Below, one piece after another: positions 25,093-33,255 of a DNA stretch of 36,742 nucleotides (position 1 is its first letter; the number at the start of each line of letters is the position of its first letter). The position numbers and the translations under genes were made by a program. Origin of the DNA: Bradyrhizobium sp. AS23.2 (lineage in GTDB: Bacteria; Pseudomonadota; Alphaproteobacteria; Rhizobiales; Xanthobacteraceae); NCBI RefSeq assembly GCF_001908185.1, contig NZ_LGHM01000038.1:1-36742 (forward strand), given 5' to 3'. The notes beneath the pieces were generated by a model, which saw nothing but the letters and a program-made list of their open reading frames with translations, did not search any database and was not told where the DNA came from.

Positions 25093-25142
25093 GTAATCCA
25101 CGATCTGTGCCAGATCGGCGGATTACGCTGCGCTAATCCGCC
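25093..25142. repeat. Compound hairpin/repeat between phnA and the VOC gene
   Basis: TAATCC-a-CGATCTG (25094-25107) pairs with CAGATCG-GC-GGATTA (25111-25125), and the right arm GGCGGATTA (25117-25125) can alternatively pair with TAATCCGCC (25134-25142). The two folds are mutually exclusive. The element overlaps the last codons and stop of the VOC gene and may act as a terminator for both convergent genes. Confidence 0.6.
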
Positions 25143-25543
25143 CTACCGCCAAGCAGCGCGTCATACCCCTTCGCGTTGAACGCCAGCAGACAAAATCCGT
25201 GTCCGAACGGATCGGCCAGCATGGCGATCCGGCCATAAGGCGCATCACGCGCGGGCGTCTCCAGGATCGCGCCGGCGCGTAAGCCGCGCTCCACCGCGCC
25301 GTCGACATCGTCGACGACGACGTCGATATGCAGCGGCGTCCAGTGCCGTTCGTAGCGGCGGCGGTCGTCGCCCGCGCCCAGCGTGCCGGCCTGCTTGGTC
25401 AGCAGATACACCGGCGCCGGCCAGCCGAGCAGCTCGACGAAATCGGTGCCGAAGCGGCGACCGACCGTCAGGCCGAAGGCCGTGGTGTAGAACGTCGTGG
25501 CGACCGCGACATCGGGGACGTCGATGTTGAGCAGGAAGGTCAT
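25133..25543 (-). CDS. VOC family protein (glyoxalase/bleomycin-resistance fold)
   Basis: This 136-aa protein begins MTFLLNIDVPDVAVATTFYTTAFGLTVGRRFGTDFVELLG and has HIDVVVDDVDGAVERGLRAGA in the middle and DPFGHGFCLLAF at the end, the two beta-alpha-beta-beta-beta units of the VOC fold. Members bind a metal and act as isomerases, dioxygenases or resistance proteins; no particular reaction is indicated. The stop lies inside a repeat. Confidence 0.85.
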   Translation of the reverse strand: MTFLLNIDVPDVAVATTFYTTAFGLTVGRRFGTDFVELLGWPAPVYLLTKQAGTLGAGDDRRRYERHWTPLHIDVVVDDVDGAVERGLRAGAILETPARDAPYGRIAMLADPFGHGFCLLAFNAKGYDALLGGRAD

Positions 25544-25571
25544 GGCGGGCTCGTGGTGTTGTGGAGCCAAG

Positions 25572-25691
25572 CGTAGCCCGGATGGAGCCACCGGGTCGGC
25601 GCAAAGCGCCGCCCGATGACAGGCTCCGCGCAATCCGGGATAGTGCCGCACATTCGGTCCCGGATTTCGCTTGCGCTCCATCCGGGCTACG
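25572..25691. repeat. Palindromic CGTAGCCCGGATGGAGC element (120 bp)
   Basis: CGTAGCCCGGATGGAGC (25572-25588) is the exact reverse complement of 25675-25691, identical in arms to the element at 24095. The interior shares the CCGGGTCGGCGC and GCCCGATGACAGGCTCCGCG blocks with it in inverted order. It fills the space between the cyclase stop and the VOC start. Confidence 0.9.
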
Positions 25692-25698
25692 AAGTCGC

Positions 25699-27105
25699 TC
25701 ACGGTATCTCGTAAACCGACACCCTCTCCGCGATCCCGCTGAGCGCGACGCTGCGGCGGGTCGGGTCGAGGCCGCTGGCTTCCAGCAGGCTGCGGGTCTC
25801 GGCATTGTCCACCACCGATTCCGTCACGACGATCGAGCGCGAGGCAGCAAGGCCCTGAATGCGCGAGGCGATGTTCACGGTCTGCCCAAAGTAGTCCTGC
25901 TGGCCGTTGAGGGTGACTGCGAGGCACGATCCCTCGTGGATGCCCATCTTCAGCAACAGGCCCTGTTGCTGGCGCTGGGCCCCCAGCTCGCTCATGGCCT
26001 CGCGCATGCGGATCGCGGCGGCAATGGCGCGATCGGGCGTCTCGAAGGTCGCCATCACGGCATCGCCGATGGTCTTGACCACGGCGCCCTGCTCGGCCGC
26101 GATGATCTCCTGCAGCAGGCGGAAATGCTCGTTGACGAGATCGAAGGCGACGAGGTCACCGACATGCTCGTAGAGGCGAGTGGAATCCTTGAGATCGCTG
26201 AACAGGAAGGTCAAGCTGAGGATCTTCAGCCGCTGGCCGATGGCCAGCGTGTCGGTGCGGTAAAGGTCGCGAAAGGTCTGATTGGTGAGGAGGCGTTTTG
26301 CGGTAAGGCTTGGCTTGCGCCTCGTCAGGATATCCTCGAGCCGCTGGTTCACCACCCACACCGCCGGCAGCACACGCGCATCGGTGCGGTTTTCCAGGGT
26401 CAGCCGCAGCGCGCCGGGGCGCAAGGCGACGGCATCGACGGGGACGTCGGCCTTGTTCAAGATCAGCGACAGGCTCTGGCGTTCGCTCGTCTCCTCGCCC
26501 TTGACCTCGAGGAATTGCGCCGTGTGCGTCACCGGATCGAACACGATCAGCGTGCCTGAGGGCACCTGCAGCGACAGGATGGCACGCTCGCCCGGCGGCA
26601 GGTCGACGGCTTCCAGCGTGAGCTCGCGCAGCAGCGCGTCGAGGTCAACAGGCAGATCGATCGCCGAGCTCCAGAACACTTGGCGATAATACTCGCTGAG
26701 CGGCAGCCCGTCCGCATCGTGCGCGGCGATCCTGCGCACGCGCGGACTGACGGCAAAGGTCACCTCAACCAGATTGTCCAGCGACGTCTCGTAGCCGGCG
26801 GCACAAAATGCGCAGCGATACTGCGGGCTGTTCACCGTCTTCAGGCTCTTGTTCGCCGAGAGCACGCCGGCGCAGCTCGGGCACATCACGCTCCAGGTCA
26901 TCTCGAGGATGCCGAGCCCGACCGCGTGAAGCAACCCCGCGATCACCTGCTCCTCGCCGAGACCGGCCCGGCCGGCAAGATCCAGCGCGTTGATCTTGCT
27001 CAGGGCGTGGTCGGGGGCCTCCCGCACCATGCGCTCGAGCAGGTCGACGACGGCCGTGTCGGCCGACTGGCGCAGCACACCGAACAAGGTCTCGATTTCG
27101 CTCAT
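25699..27105 (-). CDS. Class III adenylate/guanylate cyclase with DUF5939-like N-terminal region
   Basis: This 468-aa protein has a C-terminal class III cyclase domain (about residues 285-460): FLFSDLKDSTRLYE with the first metal Asp, VKTIGDAVMATF with the second, and the NIASRIQ helix with the transition-state Asn and Arg. A zinc-ribbon-like region lies in the N-terminal half (CPSCAG about residue 75 and CAFCAAG about residue 98), within what I take to be the DUF5939 region that accompanies such cyclases. There are no TM segments, so it is cytoplasmic. It would make cAMP or possibly cGMP; the Lys in SDLKDST suggests ATP but I cannot settle this. It is a single gene with a promoter in the 105 bp upstream. 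Confidence 0.88.
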   Translation of the reverse strand: MSEIETLFGVLRQSADTAVVDLLERMVREAPDHALSKINALDLAGRAGLGEEQVIAGLLHAVGLGILEMTWSVMCPSCAGVLSANKSLKTVNSPQYRCAFCAAGYETSLDNLVEVTFAVSPRVRRIAAHDADGLPLSEYYRQVFWSSAIDLPVDLDALLRELTLEAVDLPPGERAILSLQVPSGTLIVFDPVTHTAQFLEVKGEETSERQSLSLILNKADVPVDAVALRPGALRLTLENRTDARVLPAVWVVNQRLEDILTRRKPSLTAKRLLTNQTFRDLYRTDTLAIGQRLKILSLTFLFSDLKDSTRLYEHVGDLVAFDLVNEHFRLLQEIIAAEQGAVVKTIGDAVMATFETPDRAIAAAIRMREAMSELGAQRQQQGLLLKMGIHEGSCLAVTLNGQQDYFGQTVNIASRIQGLAASRSIVVTESVVDNAETRSLLEASGLDPTRRSVALSGIAERVSVYEIP

Positions 27106-27210
27106 GCGGCGATTTTACATGGATGGGAACGACGCGGAAATCCGTTTCCCTTCACAAGTGCGGGGGACAACGTAGGCAACAGCTGTCAGCAGATGCCGGG
27201 AGCGGACGAC

Positions 27211-28131
27211 CTATGCCTGCCTCTGCGCCAGATAGAACCCGCCGAGCACCGTGACGAGGCCCGCGGCCTGCAGCGCCGTCGGCGGCTCGCCGAGCAGCAG
27301 CCAGCCGACCAGCAACGTCAGCGCCGGCACGCAGGCCGGGAACACCGCGGCGCGAGCGACGCCGAGGCGCTGGACCGAAACGGCGAAGAGATAGAGCGCG
27401 GCGGGACCGGCGAGCACGCCCTGCGCCAGCGCCTGGATCGCATTCTCGCTGAAGCCGATCGCCGCGACGCGGGCGGGCCCGCCGGTCGCCAGGTAGATCG
27501 GCAGCAACAGCAGCGACAGCACGCTGATGACGAGCGCGGCCGACACCGCGGAGACGCGCCACTGGCGCAGCGCGGCGCCAAAGCTCGCGAACATGAAGCC
27601 GGTAAGCACGAAGATCAGATCGCCCTGCACGCCGTCGGCCCCGATATGACCGATCGATTCGGCGCCGATGACGCAGAGGCCGCCGACGATGACGAAGGCG
27701 CCGGCAAGGCGCGAGGCCGAGATCCGCTCCTTCAGCACGACCGCAGCGAGCAGGAGGCCGCCGAGCGTCGCGCATGACGGCTGGATGACGCTGCCATGAC
27801 CGAGCGGCACGAGCAGGAAGCCGGTGTAGGAGATCAGCGACATCACCGGGCCGCCGAGCACCATCAGCGCAAGGCCCCTGCCCCAGCCGATGCCGCAGAG
27901 ATCGGAGATGCCGGCGCGCAACACCAGGGGCAGGAACGCGATGCCCGACCAGACGTAGCGATGCACGAGGAGATCGACGGGCGTGAAGCCGACCTTGAGG
28001 CCGTGCCGCGTGCCGGCAAAGCCCAGCGCCCAGAACAGCGCCGCGGACAGGCCGCAGACGACGCCAACAAGCGCCGGCGCCGCATCGTTCTTCTGAATGA
28101 GAGCGTCAGCGCCGCTCGCCCGCTGATCCAT
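27211..28131 (-). CDS. DMT superfamily transporter (EamA domains)
   Basis: This 306-aa inner-membrane protein has about ten hydrophobic segments in two EamA units (VVCGLSAALFWALGFAGTRHGL at the start; FPACVPALTLLVGWLLLGEPPTALQAAGLVTVLGGFYLAQRQA at the end). The substrate is unknown. It is distinct from the DMT protein at 11227. It runs on the same strand as the cyclase and the NTF2-like gene, but gaps of about 80-105 bp make an operon uncertain. Confidence 0.87.
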   Translation of the reverse strand: MDQRASGADALIQKNDAAPALVGVVCGLSAALFWALGFAGTRHGLKVGFTPVDLLVHRYVWSGIAFLPLVLRAGISDLCGIGWGRGLALMVLGGPVMSLISYTGFLLVPLGHGSVIQPSCATLGGLLLAAVVLKERISASRLAGAFVIVGGLCVIGAESIGHIGADGVQGDLIFVLTGFMFASFGAALRQWRVSAVSAALVISVLSLLLLPIYLATGGPARVAAIGFSENAIQALAQGVLAGPAALYLFAVSVQRLGVARAAVFPACVPALTLLVGWLLLGEPPTALQAAGLVTVLGGFYLAQRQA

Positions 28132-28212
28132 GGCGCAAGGCCTTACGTCAGGGCGCCGGCCGTCTCAACCCACGCCATTGCAGGGCTGGCACGCAGTGGC
28201 GAAAGCGTCGGT

Positions 28213-28632
28213 TCACCGTGCCTCTTCGCCAAACACCATCCGCCATCCCCCGCGCGTGTCCATGTATTCCCGCACCTCGCGGATACGCATCCCGGCAACG
28301 GTGAACACGAAACAATAGTCGTTCTCGTATGGCTTCCCGTCGGGAAGCGTGGCGCGCATCCGCTCCTCGACGATCACGACATCGCCGTCGGCGTAGACGC
28401 CGCGAAAGGCGATATCGATGTCCGCGAACAACCGGTGCATCTCCTGCGCAATGAACCGCGCGATCTGCCGCGCGCCGACCATGTGGTCGGTGTGGTCGAG
28501 CGCAACCGCGGTGGCGTTGCCCTTCGGCGCGATCCATTCGGCATCGTCGGTGAACACCGCCGCGATGCGGTCGGCATCGCGCGATGAAAAGGTCTTCCAG
28601 GCGTTCAGTACGATATTTCTGGGGCTGGTCAC
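28213..28632 (-). CDS. NTF2-like / SnoaL-like domain protein
   Basis: This 139-aa protein has the SnoaL/NTF2 cone pattern: NIVLNAWKTFSSRDADRIAAVFTDDAEWIAPKGN, then RFIAQEMHRLFADIDIAFRGVYADGDVVIVEERMRATL, YENDYCFVFTVAGMRIREVREYMDT. Members are isomerases, cyclases or ligand-binding proteins, often of unknown role. I choose GTG 28632, 7 bp after GGAGAG; an in-frame GTG at 28698 adds 22 residues without support. It is divergent from the AdaA-like gene. Confidence 0.8.
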   Translation of the reverse strand: MTSPRNIVLNAWKTFSSRDADRIAAVFTDDAEWIAPKGNATAVALDHTDHMVGARQIARFIAQEMHRLFADIDIAFRGVYADGDVVIVEERMRATLPDGKPYENDYCFVFTVAGMRIREVREYMDTRGGWRMVFGEEAR

Positions 28633-28760
28633 GACGGGCTCTCCGCTTGCATCAAGGGCGCCGCCTTCTAGGCCCCCAAACGCAATACGGCTCGCCACAA
28701 TCGGACTCGGTCATCCCGCGGCCCTTTCGCCCGCGCACGCATGCGCGCTATCATCCGGCC

Positions 28761-29330
28761 ATGCTGAGCTTCGAGACCTGCAATGCCGCGCGCCTGCGCC
28801 GCGATCCCCGCTATGACGGCCGCTTCTTCACGGCAGTGAAGACCACGGGCATCTATTGCCGCCCGGTCTGTCCGGCCAAGCAGCCGCTGACGCGCAATGT
28901 CGTCTATTATCCGACGGCGGCCGCCGCCGAGGCCGCGGGCTTCCGACCCTGCCTGCGCTGCCGCCCCGAGACCGCGCCATTCTGCCCGGCCTGGAACGGC
29001 ACGCGCTCGACGGTTGCCCGCGCGGTGAAGCTGATCAATGAGGGCGCGCTCGACGAGGACACGGTGGTGGCGCTCGCGATGCGGCTCGGCATTTCCTCGC
29101 GTCATCTGGCGCGGCTGTTCGAGCGGCACGTCGGCGCCACGCCGCAGCAACTCGCCAGGACGCTGCGCGTCCAGCGCGCCAAGCGCCTGCTCGATGCCGG
29201 CGATCACACCATGACGGATATCGCGTTCCAGGCCGGATTCGGCAGTCTGCGCCGCTTCAACGCCGCGTTCGCCGAGCTCTACGGCCGCTCGCCGTCGCGC
29301 CTGCGCGCGGTGCGGGAACGCAGGGTGTAG
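28761..29330 (+). CDS. AdaA-like DNA methylphosphotriester repair protein / AraC regulator
   Basis: This 189-aa protein joins an Ada zinc-binding domain with an AraC helix-turn-helix. The four zinc cysteines are Cys33, Cys37, Cys64 and Cys67 (GIYCRPVCPAKQP and FRPCLRCRPE). In E. coli Ada the equivalent of Cys33 takes the methyl group from phosphotriesters, turning the protein into an activator. The AraC part (about 85-185) has RLGISSRHLARLFERHVGATPQQLART and MTDIAFQAGFGSLRRFNAAFAELYGRSPSRLR. There is no O6-methylguanine methyltransferase or AlkA domain, so it resembles the short AdaA of Bacillus. No partner repair gene lies in the window. Confidence 0.88.
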   Translation: MLSFETCNAARLRRDPRYDGRFFTAVKTTGIYCRPVCPAKQPLTRNVVYYPTAAAAEAAGFRPCLRCRPETAPFCPAWNGTRSTVARAVKLINEGALDEDTVVALAMRLGISSRHLARLFERHVGATPQQLARTLRVQRAKRLLDAGDHTMTDIAFQAGFGSLRRFNAAFAELYGRSPSRLRAVRERRV

Positions 29331-29352
29331 CGTTATCGCAGCCCGTTACCAG

Positions 29353-29499
29353 CTAGAAAAATCCGGGGCTGAGATCGAGCCCATATGTCAGGCTCAGCAC
29401 GAACACGAATAGCGCGGCGGCTGCGAACATCGCGGTGTGCCTGAGAATGAACGCGCGCGGCGAGGTGGTCGCGATAACGGCTTTCTGTGCAACGGGCAT
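29353..29499 (-). CDS. 48-aa single-TM membrane peptide
   Basis: An ATG at 29499 preceded by GGAGG (5 bp spacing) opens a 48-aa frame with a basic N-terminus (MPVAQKAVIATTSPRAFILRH) and one hydrophobic segment (MFAAAALFVFVLSLTYGLDL), stopping at TAG 29353. The strong ribosome-binding site and clean membrane-peptide composition make it credible although small. It is convergent with the AdaA-like gene. No family is recognised. The region 29500-29780 holds nothing else supported. Confidence 0.6.
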   Translation of the reverse strand: MPVAQKAVIATTSPRAFILRHTAMFAAAALFVFVLSLTYGLDLSPGFF

Positions 29500-29780
29500 A
29501 TGGCCTCCATTATGATTTCAAAAATTGGCCGCACGGATGCGGCGGCCGCATCAGGCACGCGACCCTCAAAACAAAGCGTTAAATGGAAGGGCGCCGTTAT
29601 GAACGGGCATACATGACCAGCACACTCACGCGAACTTGTTCGCGGCCGGAGTCTCAATCAGCGCATCGAAGCGCGATTTTTGCGTACGCGCGATGCGCAT
29701 GCAACGTCGTGTGTCGAAGGCCGGACGAGGCGGCGGGTCTCGCATTCGGCGCGGCCCGCCTGCCGTCAGGCGAAGTCAGT

Positions 29781-30035
29781 TTAGCGGGCTGCGCCGGTCG
29801 TGACGTCGGCGGTCTTGACCTTGCGCGGCGTCAGAACGCTGGCCTGGAGCGCGGTCACGCTGGTGGCGGGCGCCGTCACCTGCTGCTCGACATGGGCTGC
29901 GCCGAGCACGCGGACCTGCACGGGCGAGGCCGGAATGCCGTTGGCCTCATAGGCCGGCAGCTCGGCAGCGAAGGTGGCAGTCGAGCCCGCGATGGCGAGG
30001 GCGGCGGCTGCGATCGACAAAGTCTTCTTGTTCAT
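29781..30035 (-). CDS. Small secreted hypothetical protein
   Basis: This 84-aa protein begins MNKKTLSIAAAALAIAGSTATFAAELPAY, a clear signal peptide cleaved near TFA-AE. The mature 60 residues are Val/Thr/Ala-rich (VQVRVLGAAHVEQQVTAPATSVTALQASVLTPRKVKTADV). GGAG lies upstream of the ATG at 30035, which is preferred to a longer frame from 30107. No family is recognised. Confidence 0.7.
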   Translation of the reverse strand: MNKKTLSIAAAALAIAGSTATFAAELPAYEANGIPASPVQVRVLGAAHVEQQVTAPATSVTALQASVLTPRKVKTADVTTGAAR

Positions 30036-30178
30036 TGGGGATGCTCCAAAGGAAGTTCGGAGCACATCTAATCCTGATTTGCTGCAATGCGACATGCGCC
30101 ACCGCAACGCAACATCACGCGCGGCGCATGGCGATATGTTTAATCACCCAGCGCCTTGAGTTCCCTGCCCCCGGCGGT

Positions 30179-30382
30179 TCAACCGCCGAGCACGTTACCC
30201 CAGCCATCGAATACGTAAGCCTTCCAAGCCACGGTTCCATCCCTGCGCGGTCGGCTGGCAAGCCGATAGTCATCGGCCTGATCTGCGGTCCAGGTGATGA
30301 TCTCGCCGGAGACGCGATCATACAGGATGGCGGGCTCGGTAGGGTCGAAGGCGTCCATGGGACGAAGCGAGGAATGCGTCAT
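30179..30382 (-). CDS. Small hypothetical protein
   Basis: This 67-aa acidic protein (MTHSSLRPMDAFDPTEPAILYDRVSGEIITWTADQADDYRLASRPRRDGTVAWKAYVFDGWGNVLGG) looks like a small beta-rich cytoplasmic domain. No family is recognised. A start at the second Met (30358) is equally possible; neither has a strong ribosome-binding site. A CGGCGG-TTCAA-CCGCCG hairpin (30172-30188) overlaps the stop. Confidence 0.55.
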   Translation of the reverse strand: MTHSSLRPMDAFDPTEPAILYDRVSGEIITWTADQADDYRLASRPRRDGTVAWKAYVFDGWGNVLGG

Positions 30383-30494
30383 GGCCGACTAACGCGCAGG
30401 CGGCGGCAAGGTTGCCGCTCGGCGTCTGGCAAAATGCCGCGTCCGGGACGCGCGGGGATAAGCGCCCTCACCCTCGGCTCCGTCATGCGAACCG

Positions 30495-30665
30495 CTATTT
30501 CAACGCGGTCGCAAGCGCCTGGAGCTTTTCAACGAGATTGGTGCCGAGCGCATAGATGACTTCAATGATGGCGAGCGCAATGCCCGCAGCGATCAGGCCG
30601 TATTCAATCGCGGTCGCGCCGGATTCATCGGCGGCAAATTCAAGAAGCATGTTCTTCAATTTCAC
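30495..30665 (-). CDS. Flp/Fap-type (type IVb) pilin
   Basis: This 56-aa protein, starting at GTG 30665 (AAGGA 8 bp upstream), reads MKLKNMLLEFAADESGATAIEYGLIAAGIALAIIEVIYALG and ends LATALK. GATAIEYGLI is the hallmark of Flp pilins; the prepilin peptidase cleaves after Gly, leaving Ala or Thr-Ala-Ile-Glu-Tyr, and the Glu at +5 aids assembly. It would be an adhesion pilus subunit. No tad/cpa assembly genes lie in the window, so it is an orphan pilin relying on a locus elsewhere. Confidence 0.88.
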   Translation of the reverse strand: MKLKNMLLEFAADESGATAIEYGLIAAGIALAIIEVIYALGTNLVEKLQALATALK

Positions 30666-30985
30666 AATCGTGTCCTTCCAATCCTGCCGGACGTTCCCGG
30701 CACGGGAGAAATGCACATCCACAATCCAAGATTGAGTAAATTCGATTTCCCCAATTTGACGACAATCAACAATGCTTTTGCTGATCACTTCCGGCCTGCC
30801 CGGCTCCGGAACCGCGATGGAACCTTCGTTGCACCTGCGCAACACCCGCTCGAAAAGGTCTTTTTCGCCGAATTGTGCCATTGCATCGCCACATGGTCTT
30901 CCGAACAATTAACGAGCCGCGTGCTTGGCTGTGCATGCCGTTCCGACAAGGCAGGTTCGAACAGAACCGTTTGGAGGCAGGGATC

Positions 30986-32305
30986 ATGAATGATCGGCGG
31001 TCTCTTCTGGTGGCAGTCTTGTGCCCCTCGGCCGTTATGGCCGGCTGGCTGGCGCTCTCCCTGTCCTCTAACGCTCCGGCCCTCATCGAGAATAGCGGCG
31101 CCAATGCGACGGCCGTCTCGCGTGCGAAGGACCTCAACCGACTCCAGCTCGCCAATGTTCCGCGCGCTGCGACGATCGAGGATGGCATCGCGTTGACCGC
31201 CGACATTGCGGCTGCCGTGGCTGCGGCGCCGAGCCCGGTGGCGACCATCGACGAGACGACGCCCGACACATCCATTCCCGCCGTCAAGCTCGCCTCGGCC
31301 GACTCGGCGCTGATCTTGCCGACGGAGCCGCCCGCGCCACAGATTTCGCCCGAGCCAGCGCCCGTCGTCAGTGAAGCGGCACCAGCAGAAGCCGCGCCGG
31401 CGCAAACGCCAGAGCCTGTCAAACTCGCATCCGCCGATCCCGCCGAGATCGTGACGACAGACACCCTGTCCCCCGCAGCAATCGCGAGCGGGCCCGCAGC
31501 AGCGGAGAGTAAAGCGTCACCACCGGCGGATACCGTCGCCGTGCTCGACGAATGCTTGGTCATGGATGCCTGCATCGACCGCTATCTCTGGACGCTCTAC
31601 CAGCGCACGCCCAAGGAAGACTCGATCAAGGTCGAGGAGCGCCGCGCCGTCACAGTCAAGCGCAGGGGCAAGACGAGGACCGTGATGCGCAGCTTCACGA
31701 AGCTGGTCGACGAGGATTTCGGCTGGAAGGATCCGAAGGCCGCCGAGCACGCCGGCATGACGATGATGGATTACGTGATCGGCGGCATGGACCGCAGCTT
31801 CAAGCGAAAGCTGTTTCGCACACTGCTTGCGGCAGAGGCCGCCGGCCTCTCGCCGGGCATCACCAGCGCGTTCCGCGACGACTATCGCCAGTCGATCGCA
31901 AGCGGCCTGAAGGCCGCCTCCGACCGCTCCTATCATGGCGGCAGCTCGCGCGGCGGCTACGGCCATGGCTTGGCGGCTGACATCGTCAGCACCAAGGGCG
32001 ACAATCGCGCGCAGCGCTGGGTCTCGACCGAAGCGCTTTGGAAATGGGTTGACGCCAACGGCAAGGCGCTCGGCATCGGCCGGCCCTATCTCGACCGCGA
32101 TCCGCCGCATGTCGGCCCGGTCGACGGTCAGGAATACATCTCGCGCCGTGGTACGGCGGACCACAAGGAAGCGGCCAACGTGAAGTCCAGAAAGGTGCGG
32201 ACTGCGGCCCACGCAAAGCCGCCAAAGGCACAGGCCGCGCGCGAGCAGAAAGTCCGGGCAAGGCCACAGAAGTCGGCGCAAACCGCCGCAAAGCGGGCGA
32301 CCTGA
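30986..32305 (+). CDS. Exported M15-like (D-Ala-D-Ala carboxypeptidase-type) peptidase
   Basis: This 439-aa protein starts with a signal or anchor segment (about residues 7-29), then a long Ala/Pro-rich low-complexity linker with repeated VKLASAD motifs to about residue 190. The catalytic domain follows: GITSAFRDDYRQS, SYHGGSSRGGYGHGLAADI with His317, His327 and Asp332, and DPPHVGP with His375, the zinc-ligand arrangement of M15/VanY-type peptidases, although the spacing is looser than the usual S-x-H-x2-G-x-A-x-D. The C-terminus is a basic Lys/Ala-rich tail. GGAGG lies 8 bp before ATG 30986. A role in peptidoglycan trimming is inferred. The 320 bp upstream hold divergent promoters only. Confidence 0.78.
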   Translation: MNDRRSLLVAVLCPSAVMAGWLALSLSSNAPALIENSGANATAVSRAKDLNRLQLANVPRAATIEDGIALTADIAAAVAAAPSPVATIDETTPDTSIPAVKLASADSALILPTEPPAPQISPEPAPVVSEAAPAEAAPAQTPEPVKLASADPAEIVTTDTLSPAAIASGPAAAESKASPPADTVAVLDECLVMDACIDRYLWTLYQRTPKEDSIKVEERRAVTVKRRGKTRTVMRSFTKLVDEDFGWKDPKAAEHAGMTMMDYVIGGMDRSFKRKLFRTLLAAEAAGLSPGITSAFRDDYRQSIASGLKAASDRSYHGGSSRGGYGHGLAADIVSTKGDNRAQRWVSTEALWKWVDANGKALGIGRPYLDRDPPHVGPVDGQEYISRRGTADHKEAANVKSRKVRTAAHAKPPKAQAAREQKVRARPQKSAQTAAKRAT

Positions 32306-32309
32306 GCCG

Positions 32310-33128
32310 TTACGCCTTTCGCCCCGGCGTCGGCAGCGGCACGAGGCGCATCTCGGATGTGCCTGCCTCTTGCGTGCGTATCAGCACCGCAAAGATGGTC
32401 TCGACCGCAAGCCGCACCGCCGCCTCGGTTGCCTTGCCCTTGGCGAGGTGTGCCGCGATCAGGCCGGTCAGGAGATCGCCGGTGCCATAGGGGCGGATCG
32501 GCAGCCGCGGCGTCGCAAAGCGCGACAACTGACCGTCCGCACACAGGATCGTCTCCACCTGCCCGTCAGGCGTGTCCGCGAGCGTGCAGCCGGTGGCAAC
32601 GACGTCGATGCGTCCCTTCCCCGCCAGTGTCGCGCACGCCGCGCGCAAGCCCTGCGCATCCGCGATCGTGGTGCTCGCGAGCAGCTCGAGCTCGAACTGG
32701 TTCGGCGTGGTCAGGTTTGCCGCCGGCAGCAGCCGTTGCCGCAGCACGTCCAGAATGCCGTCGGCGACATAGACGCGGCCGTCGTCGCCGATCACGGGAT
32801 CGCAGAGATAGACGAGCTTCGAATTGCGCATCAAGGCCCGCTCGACGAAATCGGCGACGGCAGCGGCATTGCCGGGTGAGCCGAGATAGCCGGTGACGAG
32901 CACCGCGGCCTCGTCGACGAGGTCTCGCTCCTCGACGCCCCTCAGGAGATCGGCGACGAGTTCGGTCTCCAGCACCCGGCCGCGCAGGCTCGGATAGCGC
33001 GGATGGTTCGACAGGAGCGTCGTCGGCACCGCCGCGACGTTCACGCCCTCCGCCTGCATGGCATAGGCGGCCGCGCTGTTGCCGACATGGCCATGGACCA
33101 CCTGGCTTTGAATGGAGATGACGAGCAT
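32310..33128 (-). CDS. pdxY: Pyridoxal kinase, PdxY type
   Basis: This 272-aa protein begins MLVISIQSQVVHGHVGNSAA, the PdxY/PdxK signature, followed by VTGYLGSPGN, VYLCDPVIGDDGRVYV, TPNQFELELL and the C-terminal IRPYGTGDLLTGLIAAHLAKG with the GTGD catalytic motif of the ribokinase fold. It phosphorylates pyridoxal (and possibly pyridoxine) in PLP salvage. Length fits the family. A single gene; a palindromic element lies between its start and the next gene. Confidence 0.93.
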   Translation of the reverse strand: MLVISIQSQVVHGHVGNSAAAYAMQAEGVNVAAVPTTLLSNHPRYPSLRGRVLETELVADLLRGVEERDLVDEAAVLVTGYLGSPGNAAAVADFVERALMRNSKLVYLCDPVIGDDGRVYVADGILDVLRQRLLPAANLTTPNQFELELLASTTIADAQGLRAACATLAGKGRIDVVATGCTLADTPDGQVETILCADGQLSRFATPRLPIRPYGTGDLLTGLIAAHLAKGKATEAAVRLAVETIFAVLIRTQEAGTSEMRLVPLPTPGRKA

Positions 33129-33165
33129 GGACAGGTCCGTAGGGGCAAACGTGTTGCAAGGCAAG

Positions 33166-33251
33166 CGTAGCCAGGATGGAGCGAAGCGTGATCCGGGGCT
33201 CTGAGGTCGCGGCACCGCTCCCGGATTCCGCTTGCGCTCCATCCGGGCTAC
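33166..33251. repeat. Palindromic CGTAGCC(A/C)GGATGGAGC element (86 bp)
   Basis: CGTAGCCAGGATGGAGC (33166-33182) pairs with GCTCCATCCGGGCTAC (33236-33251) with one A/C mismatch. It fills the gap between pdxY and the PaiB-like gene. Confidence 0.85.
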
Positions 33252-33255
33252 AGGC

